From NCBI RefSeq assembly GCF_023701945.1, contig NZ_JABAEF010000009.1, positions 1 through 64,000 of the forward strand: a stretch of 64,000 nt of DNA. Reading direction: 5' to 3'. Origin of the DNA: Rhizobium sp. CG5. GTDB taxonomy: Bacteria > Pseudomonadota > Alphaproteobacteria > Rhizobiales > Rhizobiaceae. The notes under the pieces were generated by a model, which was given only the letters and a program-made list of their open reading frames with translations, ran no database searches and had not been told where the DNA came from. The position numbers and the translations under genes are program-made. Below are positions 15,716-24,444 of this stretch, one piece after another; position 1 is the stretch's first letter, and each line of letters starts with the position of its first letter.

Positions 15716-17173
15716 TCAGGCGTGACGGCGCCGGGGCAGGCCTTGCAGCAGGCGCGCGGAAATTCCGGCAACAAGCTGTTCGGCTTGGGCCGCGATCTCG
15801 GGCACGCCCGTCAGTTCGCCGAAGGTGCCGCGGGCCAAGGGACCGGCGATCAGCAGGGTCTCGATCGGGTGACCATCCAGACCGATGGCACGACTGTCGC
15901 CGTCGCAGGCGATGCCGAGGCCATGTTTGTCTCTCTGGATGCAGCCGGACCGTTCCAGTTCCGCCAGATAGGGTTGCCGGGTGACGACCGAAGCGTGGTC
16001 AGGCCCGGTGGCAACGACGACCCATTCGAAGTCGTGCCGTTCGACGACGCCTTCCGTCTTGACGATAAGATCGACACTGACAGTCTTTGCGCTGCGCTCC
16101 ACCCGACAGATGCGGCCGGGGCGCATGAGCACGCGACCATCCCTTAGACCCTGATCGACTATGGTCGCGACCTGCGGCGGCATGCGGTAGCGATGGGTCT
16201 CGTAGCGACGGCGCAGATGACGCAGGAAGCGCTTCTGCTCGACAGGAGGCAGGTTTTGCCAGATCGTCTGGCCCTGCTGGCGAAGGGCGTCGAAAACGCT
16301 CTGCCATGGCAGACCCCGGCTCTGCGCCTCGGCCAGTGCTCTGCGCACCTGACGCAACAGGGCCAGCGCCGTGTGACAAGGCTTTGAGACGAAATCGCCG
16401 TGGGGTCCCAGTGTGCCGGCGGCCTGTTCCTGCGGCATCAGACCAGAGCGCGAAAAGGCAACGATCTTGCCCTCATGCCCGCGATGGCGCAGCGAGGTGA
16501 TGATGTCGAGCGCGGTCAGGCCGGCGCCGATGACGAACACACGGTCCTGATCGCGGATGGCGTCGAGTGCGTTGGGTTGCGACGGGTCGGAAATGAACCT
16601 TGGATGTCCGTTCAGGGCGTAGGCGATGGGGCCCGGCGCCTTGGGTTTGGGATGGCTTGTGGCAATGATCACGACATCTGCCATGACTCTCGTGCCACCA
16701 TCGCCGGTCACGCGCCAGCCGCTGCCGCTGCGCACCACGGTCTCGACCCGCTCGCGCACATGGCGGACCAGTCCGCCCTCGATGACAGGCTGCATGCGTT
16801 CGGCCATGAAGCGGGCAAAATCGGAACGGCGAGCATAGATCGCCCCATCGGCCGCGGTCGCATCGGGGTCTGCCGCCAGAGTGCCGCTGTCGTGCAGCCA
16901 GCGCAGGAAGGCATCGGGCTCGTCGGGAATGGCGCGCATGCGGGCGGCGGATACGTTGAGCCTTAGTGCAGAATCGTTCGTGTCATAGGCGAGACCCGAG
17001 CCCAGTTTGCCGCGCGGTTCAAAGACCACGATGTCATGCTCTTCGCAGTGACCGCCGATCGCCAGAAGGCGGGCGATCGTGGCGCCCGTATAACCGCCGC
17101 CGATGATGGCGACCCTGCACGGGCTTGCTTGCGGGATCAATCGTCTCTCCAGAGGGGTGGCAATTCTCAGCAT
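15716..17173 (-). CDS. FAD/NAD(P)-binding protein (paralogue 1)
   Basis: A protein of about 485 aa of the FAD-NAD(P)-binding family (PF13454-like). An N-terminal dinucleotide fold GGGYTGATIA, the FEPRGKLGSGLAYDT block, a second dinucleotide fold VFVIGAGLTALDIITSL and a C-terminal LIAGPLARGTFGELTGVPEIA are visible. ATG 17173 is preceded by AAAGGAGAACGAC, better than the upstream ATG at 17218. The family is often annotated as hydroxyacylglutathione-hydrolase-like or lysine/ornithine N-monooxygenase-like, but the reaction is unknown. A paralogue lies at 20310-21743. Both sit among sulfonate genes, so a redox step in organosulfur breakdown is plausible. Confidence 0.8.
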   Translation of the reverse strand: MLRIATPLERRLIPQASPCRVAIIGGGYTGATIARLLAIGGHCEEHDIVVFEPRGKLGSGLAYDTNDSALRLNVSAARMRAIPDEPDAFLRWLHDSGTLAADPDATAADGAIYARRSDFARFMAERMQPVIEGGLVRHVRERVETVVRSGSGWRVTGDGGTRVMADVVIIATSHPKPKAPGPIAYALNGHPRFISDPSQPNALDAIRDQDRVFVIGAGLTALDIITSLRHRGHEGKIVAFSRSGLMPQEQAAGTLGPHGDFVSKPCHTALALLRQVRRALAEAQSRGLPWQSVFDALRQQGQTIWQNLPPVEQKRFLRHLRRRYETHRYRMPPQVATIVDQGLRDGRVLMRPGRICRVERSAKTVSVDLIVKTEGVVERHDFEWVVVATGPDHASVVTRQPYLAELERSGCIQRDKHGLGIACDGDSRAIGLDGHPIETLLIAGPLARGTFGELTGVPEIAAQAEQLVAGISARLLQGLPRRRHA

Positions 17174-17227
17174 GTCGTTCTCCTTTCGGTTCAACGAAGG
17201 CACGTCTTGAACAGGCACAGGCTTATT

Positions 17228-17246
17228 GTCTACAATTTATATAGAG
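17228..17246. promoter_or_regulatory. Island element 2 (TCTA-N9-TAGA dyad)
   Basis: GTCTACAATTTATATAGAG is an almost symmetric dyad 55 bp upstream of the flavoprotein start at 17173. It is one of the best examples of the shared element. The 17174-17538 gap is a divergent promoter region; this element serves the leftward gene. Confidence 0.7.
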
Positions 17247-17494
17247 TTTAAACGGTCCTGTCTACAGAGGTGGTCTGGCGCATTTTCGGTCCGGCTCAGC
17301 GGGGCTACGAGACCAGAGCCGCAGCGGTTCCGCTCGGGGTAGAGAGGCGATGGCTCGAAGATTGTCGGTGGACCCAGCCGCTATTTCGGACATCCGTCAA
17401 AACGGCACGCGACATAATGCATCCCACTGCCGCGTGGCCGGCGGTGCTTTATTCCTTAGACAGCGCCAAAATTGGAATGCGGTGCGCATACTTT

Positions 17495-17513
17495 GTCTAT
17501 ATTAATTGTAGAT
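17495..17513. promoter_or_regulatory. Island element 3 (TCTA-N9-TAGA dyad)
   Basis: GTCTATATTAATTGTAGAT lies 26 bp upstream of the ssuA start at 17539, with the same arm spacing as element 2. Its closeness to the start would suit a repressor site or a site overlapping the start of transcription. Confidence 0.7.
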
Positions 17514-17538
17514 TTGATCATCATCATAGGAGGCTACC

Positions 17539-18504
17539 ATGAAATCTATCCTTCGTTTGGCTCTTGGCGCGGCCTTGGCCATCGGGCTCTCGGGCGTCGC
17601 CAGGGCGGCGGATCTCTCGGAAATCCGCATTGACTGGGCGACCTATAATCCGGTCAGCCTCATTCTGAAGAATGACGGCATTCTGGAGAAGGATCTCGAA
17701 AAGGATGGCATCAAGGTCACCTGGGTGCAGTCGGCTGGCTCCAACAAGGCGCTGGAATACCTGAATGCCGGATCCCTCGACTTCGGTTCGACGGCGGGTG
17801 CTGCCGCCTTGATCGGCCGCATCAACGGTAATCCGATCAAGTCGGTCTATGTCTATTCCCGTCCGGAATGGACGGCGCTGGTCACACGCAAGGATACCGG
17901 GATTACCAAGGTCGAGGAGCTTAAGGGCAAGTCGATCGCCGTGACCCGCGGAACCGATCCCCATATCTTTCTGGTGCGCGCCCTGGCCGATGCCGGGCTG
18001 ACGGAAAAGGACGTCAAGCTGGTCTTGCTGCAGCATGCCGATGGCAAACTGGCCCTTCAGCGCGGCGACGTGGATGCCTGGGCTGGGCTCGACCCGATCA
18101 TGGCATCCGCGGAGGTGGAGAACGGCGACGTGCTGTTCCATCGCAATCCGGCCAACAACAGCTGGGGCATCCTCAATGTCCGCGAGGAATTTGCCAAGGA
18201 GCATCCCGACGTCGTCAAGATCGTCATCGGTGCCTATGAAAAGGCGCGCGCCAAGGCGCTGGCCGAGCCGGATCAGTTGAAGGCGGCCCTTGTGGCGGCG
18301 ACCAAGCTGCCGGACGCGGTCATTGCCCGACAGCTGGAGCGCACCGACCTGACGCATTCGCGGATCGGCGATGCCCAGCGCGAAACGATCCAGGCCGCCG
18401 GCCTGGCACTGCAGGCCGCAGGCGTCGTCAAGCCGGACGTGGATGTCAAGGCCACGGTCGGTGACCTGATCGATCCGAGCTTCAGCGCCTCTATCGGCCA
18501 GTAA
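17539..18504 (+). CDS. ssuA: Aliphatic sulfonate ABC transporter substrate-binding protein
   Basis: A 321-aa SsuA-type binding protein with a signal peptide (MKSILRLALGAALAIGLSG, cut near VARAAD). Blocks typical of SsuA are ITWVQSAGSNKALEYLNAGSLDFGSTAGAAAL-like segments, VEELKGKSIAVTRGTDPHIFLVRAL, and ALQRGDVDAWAGLDPIMA. It is the first gene of a plus-strand ssu operon with permease and ATPase; a flavoprotein and an SsuD follow. AGGAGGCTACC gives a strong ribosome site. Confidence 0.88.
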   Translation: MKSILRLALGAALAIGLSGVARAADLSEIRIDWATYNPVSLILKNDGILEKDLEKDGIKVTWVQSAGSNKALEYLNAGSLDFGSTAGAAALIGRINGNPIKSVYVYSRPEWTALVTRKDTGITKVEELKGKSIAVTRGTDPHIFLVRALADAGLTEKDVKLVLLQHADGKLALQRGDVDAWAGLDPIMASAEVENGDVLFHRNPANNSWGILNVREEFAKEHPDVVKIVIGAYEKARAKALAEPDQLKAALVAATKLPDAVIARQLERTDLTHSRIGDAQRETIQAAGLALQAAGVVKPDVDVKATVGDLIDPSFSASIGQ

Positions 18505-18527
18505 GCACGCAAGGGGAGACCGCGGAT

Positions 18528-19367
18528 ATGGCCGTCCTGGATCAGGCGCTATCCAAGCCAACCACGGTGGGTACAGAGGAGGGCCGGCGGCGCCGGTCCT
18601 CGCTTGGCGCTCATCCGGCCGTCGGGTTCGTCGTGCCCACTGCCATTCTGCTGCTGTGGGAAGCGCTCATTCAATTCGGTGTCGTCGGCGGCCGTTTGAT
18701 GCCGCCGCCGTCCCGGATTGCGGCCACGGTCTATGAGCTTGCGGCCAGCGGCGATCTGTCCACCCATGTCGGCGTCACGCTTTGGCGGGTCACGGTGGGC
18801 TTCTTCCTGGGGTCTGTCGCCGGCACCGTCTTGGGCGCACTGACGGGTTACTCACAGACTATTTCGCGCTTTCTGGATCCCGGTCTCCAAGCGCTGCGGG
18901 CGATCCCGTCGATTGCCTGGGTGCCGCTTTTCATTCTGTGGTTCGGCATTTTCGAGGTATCAAAGATCGCCCTGATCGGCGTCGGCGTGTTCTTCCCGGT
19001 CTATCTCGGCGTTTCGGGCGCGGTTGCGGGTGTGGACAGACGGATCGTGGAAGTGGGGCGGGTGTTTCGACTTTCCGGGCCTCATCTGGTCTGGCGAATT
19101 CTGCTTCCGTCGGTGCTGCCCGGATATGTGCTGGCGCTGCGATCCGGACTGGGGCTGGGCTGGATGTTTGTCGTCGCCGCGGAATTCATGGGGGCGTCGG
19201 AGGGCTTGGGCTATCTGCTTGTCGATGGTCAGCAGCTTGGCAAGCCGGACCAGATCATGGCCGCCATCCTGATCTTCGCCGTGGTGGGCAAGGCCACCGA
19301 TACGCTGCTGATCCTTGCGACGGCACCGTTCCTGCGATGGCAGGATAATCATGGCCGGAGAGCGTGA
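18528..19367 (+). CDS. ssuC: Sulfonate ABC transporter permease
   Basis: A 279-aa membrane protein with BPD_transp_1 features: LDPGLQALRAIPSIAWVPLFILWFGI, then the EAA-like loop VDRRIVEVGRVFRLSGPHLVWRILLPSVLPGYVLALRSGLGLGW in separate blocks, and GLGYLLVDGQQLGKPDQIMAAI near the C-terminus. It lies 23 bp after ssuA and is followed immediately by the ATPase gene, completing an SsuABC importer for alkanesulfonates. Confidence 0.88.
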   Translation: MAVLDQALSKPTTVGTEEGRRRRSSLGAHPAVGFVVPTAILLLWEALIQFGVVGGRLMPPPSRIAATVYELAASGDLSTHVGVTLWRVTVGFFLGSVAGTVLGALTGYSQTISRFLDPGLQALRAIPSIAWVPLFILWFGIFEVSKIALIGVGVFFPVYLGVSGAVAGVDRRIVEVGRVFRLSGPHLVWRILLPSVLPGYVLALRSGLGLGWMFVVAAEFMGASEGLGYLLVDGQQLGKPDQIMAAILIFAVVGKATDTLLILATAPFLRWQDNHGRRA

Positions 19368-19368
19368 G

Positions 19369-20127
19369 ATGCTAGAAATCCAGAAGCTCAGCAAGGTCTA
19401 TCCCAATGGAACCCACGCCCTCGACAACTTCTCGCTGAATGTCGCAGAAGGCGAGATCGTCGCGATCATCGGCGGTTCGGGTTGCGGCAAAAGCACTCTG
19501 CTTCGGCTGCTGGCAGGTCTCGAAACGCCGTCGCGCGGCCAGATCAGGCTCGACAGCGCGGTGCTCCATGAGCCGAATGCGCTGGTCAATATCGTCTTTC
19601 AGGAGCCGCGTCTGTTTCCCTGGTTATCGGTCGCGGACAATATCGGTTTCGGGCTTCGGCAGCTGCCGGCGTCAGAGCGGGCGGAGCAGGTCTCGACGGC
19701 GCTGAACAAGGTCGGACTTGCCCAGTATGGCGGACGCTGGATCAAGGAGCTGTCGGGTGGGCAGGCCCAGCGCGTGGCATTGGCGCGCGCCCTGGTGACC
19801 AAGCCGGCTTTGCTGCTGCTGGACGAGCCTTTCTCGGCGCTCGACGCGCTGACGCGGGCAGATCTCCAGGATCATCTGGTCGATCTCTGGGCCGACAACG
19901 GCACCACAATGCTGCTTGTCACCCATGATATCGAAGAGGCAGCCGTGCTGGCCGACCGGGTGGTCGTCATGCGTCCCTGGCCCGGTCGTATTCTCGACGA
20001 GGTGCGCATCGGTGTGCCGCGCAAACGAGATCGCCGGTCTCGCGCCCTCGAAGACGTCAAGCGACAGCTCGGTGGCCTTCTGGAGCAGTCCCTGCAGGAC
20101 GTGAAAACACGAGCGACCTTGGCCTGA
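19369..20127 (+). CDS. ssuB: Sulfonate ABC transporter ATPase
   Basis: An ATPase of about 252 aa with Walker A GGSGCGKST, Q-loop FQEPRLFPWLSV, signature LSGGQAQRVALARAL, Walker B LLLLDEPFSALD and THDIEEA. The FQEPRLFPWL block is characteristic of SsuB. ATG 19369 follows GGAGAGCGTGAG; an ATG at 19351, overlapping ssuC, is also possible. The C-terminus IGVPRKRDRRSRALE resembles the SsuB family. Confidence 0.88.
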   Translation: MLEIQKLSKVYPNGTHALDNFSLNVAEGEIVAIIGGSGCGKSTLLRLLAGLETPSRGQIRLDSAVLHEPNALVNIVFQEPRLFPWLSVADNIGFGLRQLPASERAEQVSTALNKVGLAQYGGRWIKELSGGQAQRVALARALVTKPALLLLDEPFSALDALTRADLQDHLVDLWADNGTTMLLVTHDIEEAAVLADRVVVMRPWPGRILDEVRIGVPRKRDRRSRALEDVKRQLGGLLEQSLQDVKTRATLA

Positions 20128-20222
20128 TATTGTGGGGAAAGGCGTGCCGGATCGGCTTCGGTTCAGTTTTGTTTGCGCGCCGCAATCCATGGACTAACGT
20201 TCCGCTTCGACAACGCACAATA

Positions 20223-20241
20223 AAATATTAATTTGGTAGAT
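20223..20241. promoter_or_regulatory. Island element 4 (minus orientation)
   Basis: Read on the minus strand it is ATCTACCAAATTAATATTT, 69 bp before the start at 20310. It is very similar to the element at 53901 in its first 14 bases. Confidence 0.6.
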
Positions 20242-20309
20242 TATATTGATTTCAATAGGCTTACGGTCGACACTGCCACTGTAAAGTTGTTGGATTTCTG
20301 GAGCCCCGC

Positions 20310-21743
20310 ATGCCGTCAACAAGATCTTTGCCCGTGATCGCCATTGTCGGAGGCGGTTTCAGCGGTGCGGCGCTGGCGCTGCATATCGCACGCTCGATGC
20401 GGTTGGGCCAGGAAGTCCGGATTGTTGTTTTCGAGCCGCGTGATAAGCTTGGGGCGGGTCTTGCCTATAGCACTGTTGAGCCTTCTCATCGCATCAATGT
20501 GCCCGCCGGCAAGATGAGCCTTTATCCCGATGATCCCGAGAGCTTTGCCCACTATCTGGAGCAGACGGAGGCGCTGGCCGGTGATCGGCAGGCGTATGAT
20601 GCCCAGGGTCTCGCCTATCCGCAAAGATCGGTCTTCGGGGATTATGTCGGTGCGGAATTGGCCCCCCATGTCTCGTCGGGTGCCATTGAGCACCGACGCG
20701 CCACCGTCACCAGGATCGAGCGTTCCGGTTCTCGCTGGAGGCTGCAGGACGCGGCTGGCGCCTTTCTGACCGCCGATGCAGTTGTTCTTGCCGTCAGCCA
20801 TCCGGCACCCGCGTTACCAGCGGCCCTGGAGCCTATCCGCCATCACCCGAAACTGGTGGTCGATGTCACCAAGCCTGGTGCGCTCGACGTGATCGGGGCA
20901 GGGGACCGGGTTCTCGTGGTGGGCAATGGTCTGACCTCGGCCGATGTGGTCGCCGCCCTGCACGGTCGTGGCCATGTCGGGTCGATCGTCTCGATTTCCA
21001 GGCGTGGCCTGCGGTCTCGGGGGCACGTTTCCCAGGTGCAGGAACCGTTCGGCGATTTCTCATCCCAGCCGAGCCACACTGCGTCGCACTTACTGGGCCG
21101 GATCCGGTTGACGCTGAAGGCGGCCGCCGCCCAGGGGCTGAGCTGGCATGCGGTTCTCGATGCCGTTCGCAGCCAGGGCCATGAGATCTGGCAGCATCTG
21201 CCGGTGGGGGAACGGCGCCGGCTGGCCCGATGGGTGCGGCCCTATTGGGACGTTCACCGATTTCGCATCGCGCCCCAGGTCGAGGCGGTGCTGGACACGG
21301 CGATTGCGACCGGCCGGCTGGACGTCCGCGCGGCATCGGTCAGGGCAGCCGCGGTCAGCGGCTCCGACATCGTGGTGACTTTCCGTGGACGATACCAGCA
21401 GGTGCCAGCCCCGCAGGCATTCGATGCCGTGGTGGTCACCACCGGCCCGGCCCATGGCGACGTGCTGTCGTCACAGCCGTTTCTGGCCGCGATGAGGGAG
21501 GCCGGGCTGCTGAGCGCCTGCCCGACAGGGCTCGGAATTGCCTGCGACTTGCATGCTGTCGCGCTTGGCGCTGACGGACAGCCGAACCCCGGTTTGTACG
21601 TGGTGGGTCCGCTTGCCCGTGGCACGTTCGGCGAACTGATGGGCCTGCCGCAGGTCACGGAGCATGCCGTTTTCGTGGCGGCTCAGGCGCAAACATTCCT
21701 ATCGCACCATGCGGCGTCGCTGACCCTCGACAGGGCGAGTTGA
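20310..21743 (+). CDS. FAD/NAD(P)-binding protein (paralogue 2)
   Basis: A 477-aa paralogue of the product of 15716-17173, with the same order: VGGGFSGAALALHIA dinucleotide fold, FEPRDKLGAGLAY, central second fold VLVVGNGLTSADVVAAL, and a C-terminal VVGPLARGTFGELMGLPQVTEHA. The conserved last block is nearly identical in both. Its own island element and the 40-bp gap to ssuD suggest it is cotranscribed with the monooxygenase at 21783. A role as an oxygenase or reductase partner in organosulfur breakdown is an inference. Confidence 0.8.
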   Translation: MPSTRSLPVIAIVGGGFSGAALALHIARSMRLGQEVRIVVFEPRDKLGAGLAYSTVEPSHRINVPAGKMSLYPDDPESFAHYLEQTEALAGDRQAYDAQGLAYPQRSVFGDYVGAELAPHVSSGAIEHRRATVTRIERSGSRWRLQDAAGAFLTADAVVLAVSHPAPALPAALEPIRHHPKLVVDVTKPGALDVIGAGDRVLVVGNGLTSADVVAALHGRGHVGSIVSISRRGLRSRGHVSQVQEPFGDFSSQPSHTASHLLGRIRLTLKAAAAQGLSWHAVLDAVRSQGHEIWQHLPVGERRRLARWVRPYWDVHRFRIAPQVEAVLDTAIATGRLDVRAASVRAAAVSGSDIVVTFRGRYQQVPAPQAFDAVVVTTGPAHGDVLSSQPFLAAMREAGLLSACPTGLGIACDLHAVALGADGQPNPGLYVVGPLARGTFGELMGLPQVTEHAVFVAAQAQTFLSHHAASLTLDRAS

Positions 21744-21782
21744 CGCCGCGCTTCGACCCAAGCTTGATAAAAGGAGACTGCC

Positions 21783-22952
21783 ATGAGCAGCAAAGACAAT
21801 CCGCTTGATTTCCTCTGGTTTATCCCGTCTTCGGGGGATGGGTCCTATCTGGGATCAGACGATCTGGCCCGGCCTTCCGACCCCGGCTATTTTCGCGAAA
21901 TTGCCCAGGCGGTCGACCGGCTCGGCTATTCGGGCGTGCTGATACCCACCGGCGTCGCCTGCGAGGAATCCTTCATCCTGGCCGCCCATCTGGCTGCCTT
22001 TACCGAGAAACTGAAATTCCTGGTGGCGATCCGGCCCGGAACGGCGTCGCCGGCCTATTATGCGCGGCTGGCGTCGACCCTGGACCGGGTGTCCCAGGGC
22101 CGGCTGCTGCTCAACATCGTCGTCGGCGGCAGCGCCCAGGAACTGGCGGGGGATGGCATATTCCTGCCGCATGACGAACGCTACGACCATGCCGACGAGT
22201 TTTTCCAGGTGTTCAACCAGTTGATCGAGACAGGCAAGGCCCATCTCGACGGCAAATATATCCAAGCGCATCATGCTCAACTCGGTCTTCCCCCCGTGCA
22301 GACACCACGCCCGCCGATCTATTTCGGCGGGTCGTCCGATGCGGCGATCGATTTTTCCGGCGGTATCATCGACAAGTACCTGACCTGGGGCGAGCCGCCG
22401 GAGCAGGTGGGTGAGAAGATCGCCAAGGTCCGCAAGGCCGCCGCCGCTCACGGCCGGGAGGTGACGTTCGGCATCCGTCTCCACTTCATCGTCCGCGAAA
22501 CCGACGACGAGGCCTGGGAGGCGGCAGATCGCCTGATCTCCAAATTGTCGGACGAGACCATCGCCGCGGCACAGGACGGCTTTGCCAAAAACTCCGATTC
22601 GGTCGGTCAGGCCCGCATGCTGGCTTTGCACAATGGTCGCCGCGACAAGCTGGAAGTCTCACCCAACCTTTGGGCGGGCATCGGGCTGGTGCGCTCGGGC
22701 GCAGGCACTGCCCTTGTCGGATCTCCCAAAACGATTGCCGCGCGGCTGAAGGAATATCAGGACCTCGGAATTGATACCGTCATTGCGTCAGGCTATCCGC
22801 ATCTGGAAGAAGCCTACCGCGTCTCGGAACTGCTGTTTCCGGAAATCGGCCTTGGCGGACCCCGCAACCAGATCCGCTCGTCCTTCGGCGAAAAGCAGGT
22901 GTTCGGCGGCGGCGGACATGGGGGCAATCTCAAGGTCGTATCTGGCTCTTAA
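21783..22952 (+). CDS. ssuD: FMNH2-dependent alkanesulfonate monooxygenase
   Basis: A 389-aa protein, close in length to the 381-aa SsuD of E. coli. Blocks [89 protein letters not shown] and [34 protein letters not shown] are classic. The enzyme cleaves alkanesulfonates to aldehyde and sulfite with FMNH2 supplied by a reductase such as the one at 24445. AAAGGAGACTGCC precedes the ATG. Confidence 0.92.
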   Translation: MSSKDNPLDFLWFIPSSGDGSYLGSDDLARPSDPGYFREIAQAVDRLGYSGVLIPTGVACEESFILAAHLAAFTEKLKFLVAIRPGTASPAYYARLASTLDRVSQGRLLLNIVVGGSAQELAGDGIFLPHDERYDHADEFFQVFNQLIETGKAHLDGKYIQAHHAQLGLPPVQTPRPPIYFGGSSDAAIDFSGGIIDKYLTWGEPPEQVGEKIAKVRKAAAAHGREVTFGIRLHFIVRETDDEAWEAADRLISKLSDETIAAAQDGFAKNSDSVGQARMLALHNGRRDKLEVSPNLWAGIGLVRSGAGTALVGSPKTIAARLKEYQDLGIDTVIASGYPHLEEAYRVSELLFPEIGLGGPRNQIRSSFGEKQVFGGGGHGGNLKVVSGS

Positions 22953-23052
22953 CGGCTGCGTCTGGCAGCCCGCATGATCTGGGGCGCCCTCGACCGGCGT
23001 CCCAGTTCGCTTAAACTCCGCAACGGTTTTGCGCAGGAGAAAGACCGGATTT

Positions 23053-23571
23053 ATGACACGTGACGTTCACTCGCAAGGCGCGCAGACACCTGCCGAGCTC
23101 GGAATTCTCGCCCAGCGCAAGATCGAAGCCGCGATCATCGCGCCCATCTACGAGAGCATGGTGGCCGAGATTGGCAAGCAGCGCGCCCAGGTCATCATCG
23201 ATGCCGCCATCAGCAAGGCGGCGTTTGCTGCGGCCGAAGCATTTGCGGCAAATACCGAAGGCGGCACGAGCCTGCGTTCCTTCCAGGCGCTGCAACATCT
23301 GTGGACCAAAGACGATGCACTGGAGATCGAGGTGATCGAAGCGTCCGACACGGTCTTTGACTACAACGTGACGCGGTGTCGGTACGCTGAGACCTATCGC
23401 GCCATGGGGCTCGGCGACATCGGTCACCTGTTATCCTGCAACAGGGACAGCGTCTTCTGTCAGGGATATGATTCCAGGATAAAGCTGGAGCGCACGCAGA
23501 CGATCATGCGCGGTGCCTCGCATTGCGATTTCCGCTACACGTTCGATCCGGAGCCGGGCCCGCAGACCTAA
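23053..23571 (+). CDS. L-2-amino-thiazoline-4-carboxylate (ATC) hydrolase family protein
   Basis: A 172-aa protein of the ATC hydrolase family, which opens the thiazoline ring of L-ATC to S/N-carbamoyl-cysteine on the way to cysteine. The hallmark C-terminal blocks are present: NVTRCRYAETYRAMGL, GHLLSCNRDSVFCQGY and IKLERTQTIMRGASHCDFRY. ATG 23053 is preferred over an upstream TTG because AGGAGA lies 12 bases before it. It follows ssuD by 100 bp and overlaps the end of the convergent Rrf2 gene by 4 bases. Some family members act on other substrates, so the exact one is uncertain. Confidence 0.82.
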   Translation: MTRDVHSQGAQTPAELGILAQRKIEAAIIAPIYESMVAEIGKQRAQVIIDAAISKAAFAAAEAFAANTEGGTSLRSFQALQHLWTKDDALEIEVIEASDTVFDYNVTRCRYAETYRAMGLGDIGHLLSCNRDSVFCQGYDSRIKLERTQTIMRGASHCDFRYTFDPEPGPQT

Positions 23572-24029
23572 ACCAGTTCAGGTTGCCGTTCTACGGCAGT
23601 CTGCTCTTCCGTGCCGTCCTTGTTGGCAAATTGCTCGAGCGTCATGTGGTCCAGCACCGACGCAATGGCATCTCGAACATCGCTCATCGATCGGCGTACG
23701 TGACAGGCCTGCGGATCGGCACAGTCGTCACAGGTCTCGAATGCCGTGCGGCTCGCGCATCGTATGGGCGCCAATGGACCGTCAAGCGTGCGGATCACCT
23801 CACCGATGTTGATGTGGGAGGCTGCCCGCGACAGACAGTATCCACCGCCGGGCCCCTTTTTTGACCGCAGAATTCCGACATTGCGCAGTTCCAGCAAAAT
23901 GGTGTCCAGGAATTTCTTGGGGATGTTATTGCGCGTTGCGATCTCGCTGACGAAGGCTGTTTCGCCTGCATTCAAGCGAGACAGGTCAACAAGCGCCTTC
24001 AGCCCGTACTTTCCTTTTTTTGTCAGCAT
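23568..24029 (-). CDS. Rrf2-family regulator with four-cysteine cluster (copy 1)
   Basis: A 153-aa Rrf2-type regulator. The N-terminal winged helix (MLTKKGKYGLKALVDL, IPKKFLDTILLELRNVGIL) and KGPGGGYCLSRA are typical. Cys91, Cys100, Cys103 and Cys109 (CASRTAFETCDDCADPQAC) form a motif that can hold an iron-sulfur cluster or sense sulfur state, as in IscR/CymR relatives. A near-identical paralogue is at 27424. It sits divergent from the flavin reductase gene, with an island element (24151) and a separate palindrome (24079) in its promoter, which suggests autoregulation. Confidence 0.85.
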   Translation of the reverse strand: MLTKKGKYGLKALVDLSRLNAGETAFVSEIATRNNIPKKFLDTILLELRNVGILRSKKGPGGGYCLSRAASHINIGEVIRTLDGPLAPIRCASRTAFETCDDCADPQACHVRRSMSDVRDAIASVLDHMTLEQFANKDGTEEQTAVERQPELV

Positions 24030-24078
24030 TGATGGAGAAGCTTTCGATTGATGTGAACGCTGAAATAGGTGGCGCAGG

Positions 24079-24096
24079 TTGAATTGTACGATTCAA
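24079..24096. promoter_or_regulatory. Palindrome upstream of Rrf2 copy 1
   Basis: TTGAATTGTACGATTCAA is a near-perfect 18-bp dyad 50 bp before the regulator start, distinct from the shared island element. It could be an operator for the Rrf2 protein itself. A partial copy of its half-site (ATTCAA) occurs at 24156. Confidence 0.5.
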
Positions 24097-24150
24097 ATGC
24101 ACCCAACGACAATCTGGCTACGCGACAATTGCGTCGGCCTCAAGACAACA

Positions 24151-24169
24151 ATTGATTCAATGTATAGAA
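24151..24169. promoter_or_regulatory. Island element 5 (minus orientation)
   Basis: Read on the minus strand it is TTCTATACATTGAATCAAT, 122 bp upstream of the Rrf2 start. It keeps the TCYAY-N8-T core but its second arm is weak. Confidence 0.4.
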
Positions 24170-24340
24170 ATGGTGAATAACATCATTTTTGCAAGGCTCC
24201 GAGCGGCCATTGACTATGGCGCCGCCACCTCTGATCTGCGTGGATTGCGGCCCCTGTTCACCGGGGCTCAACGCCGCGCCCCGACTGGCTGGGCCTGCTC
24301 GCCATCCCTGACGCGCACCGCACGCGATCTTAGGCATAAT

Positions 24341-24359
24341 TTCTATCAAATATATGGAC
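24341..24359. promoter_or_regulatory. Island element 6
   Basis: TTCTATCAAATATATGGAC lies 86 bp upstream of the flavin reductase start at 24445. It closely resembles the element at 15421. The 24030-24444 gap is a divergent promoter region with no gene. Confidence 0.55.
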
Positions 24360-24444
24360 AATGAAATTCTATATCTGCGGACAGGCGTGATTGGCTGCTA
24401 GTTTGCGACATGACGCGACGTCAATTCTTCTCTGGAGAGCTTAC

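Noticed and set aside
17270..17542. 90-codon open frame in the divergent promoter
   Set aside because: It runs through the island element and the start of ssuA; no family features.
22954..22970. GGCTGC/GCAGCC hairpin after ssuD
   Set aside because: Stem of six bases without a U tract; not a convincing terminator.
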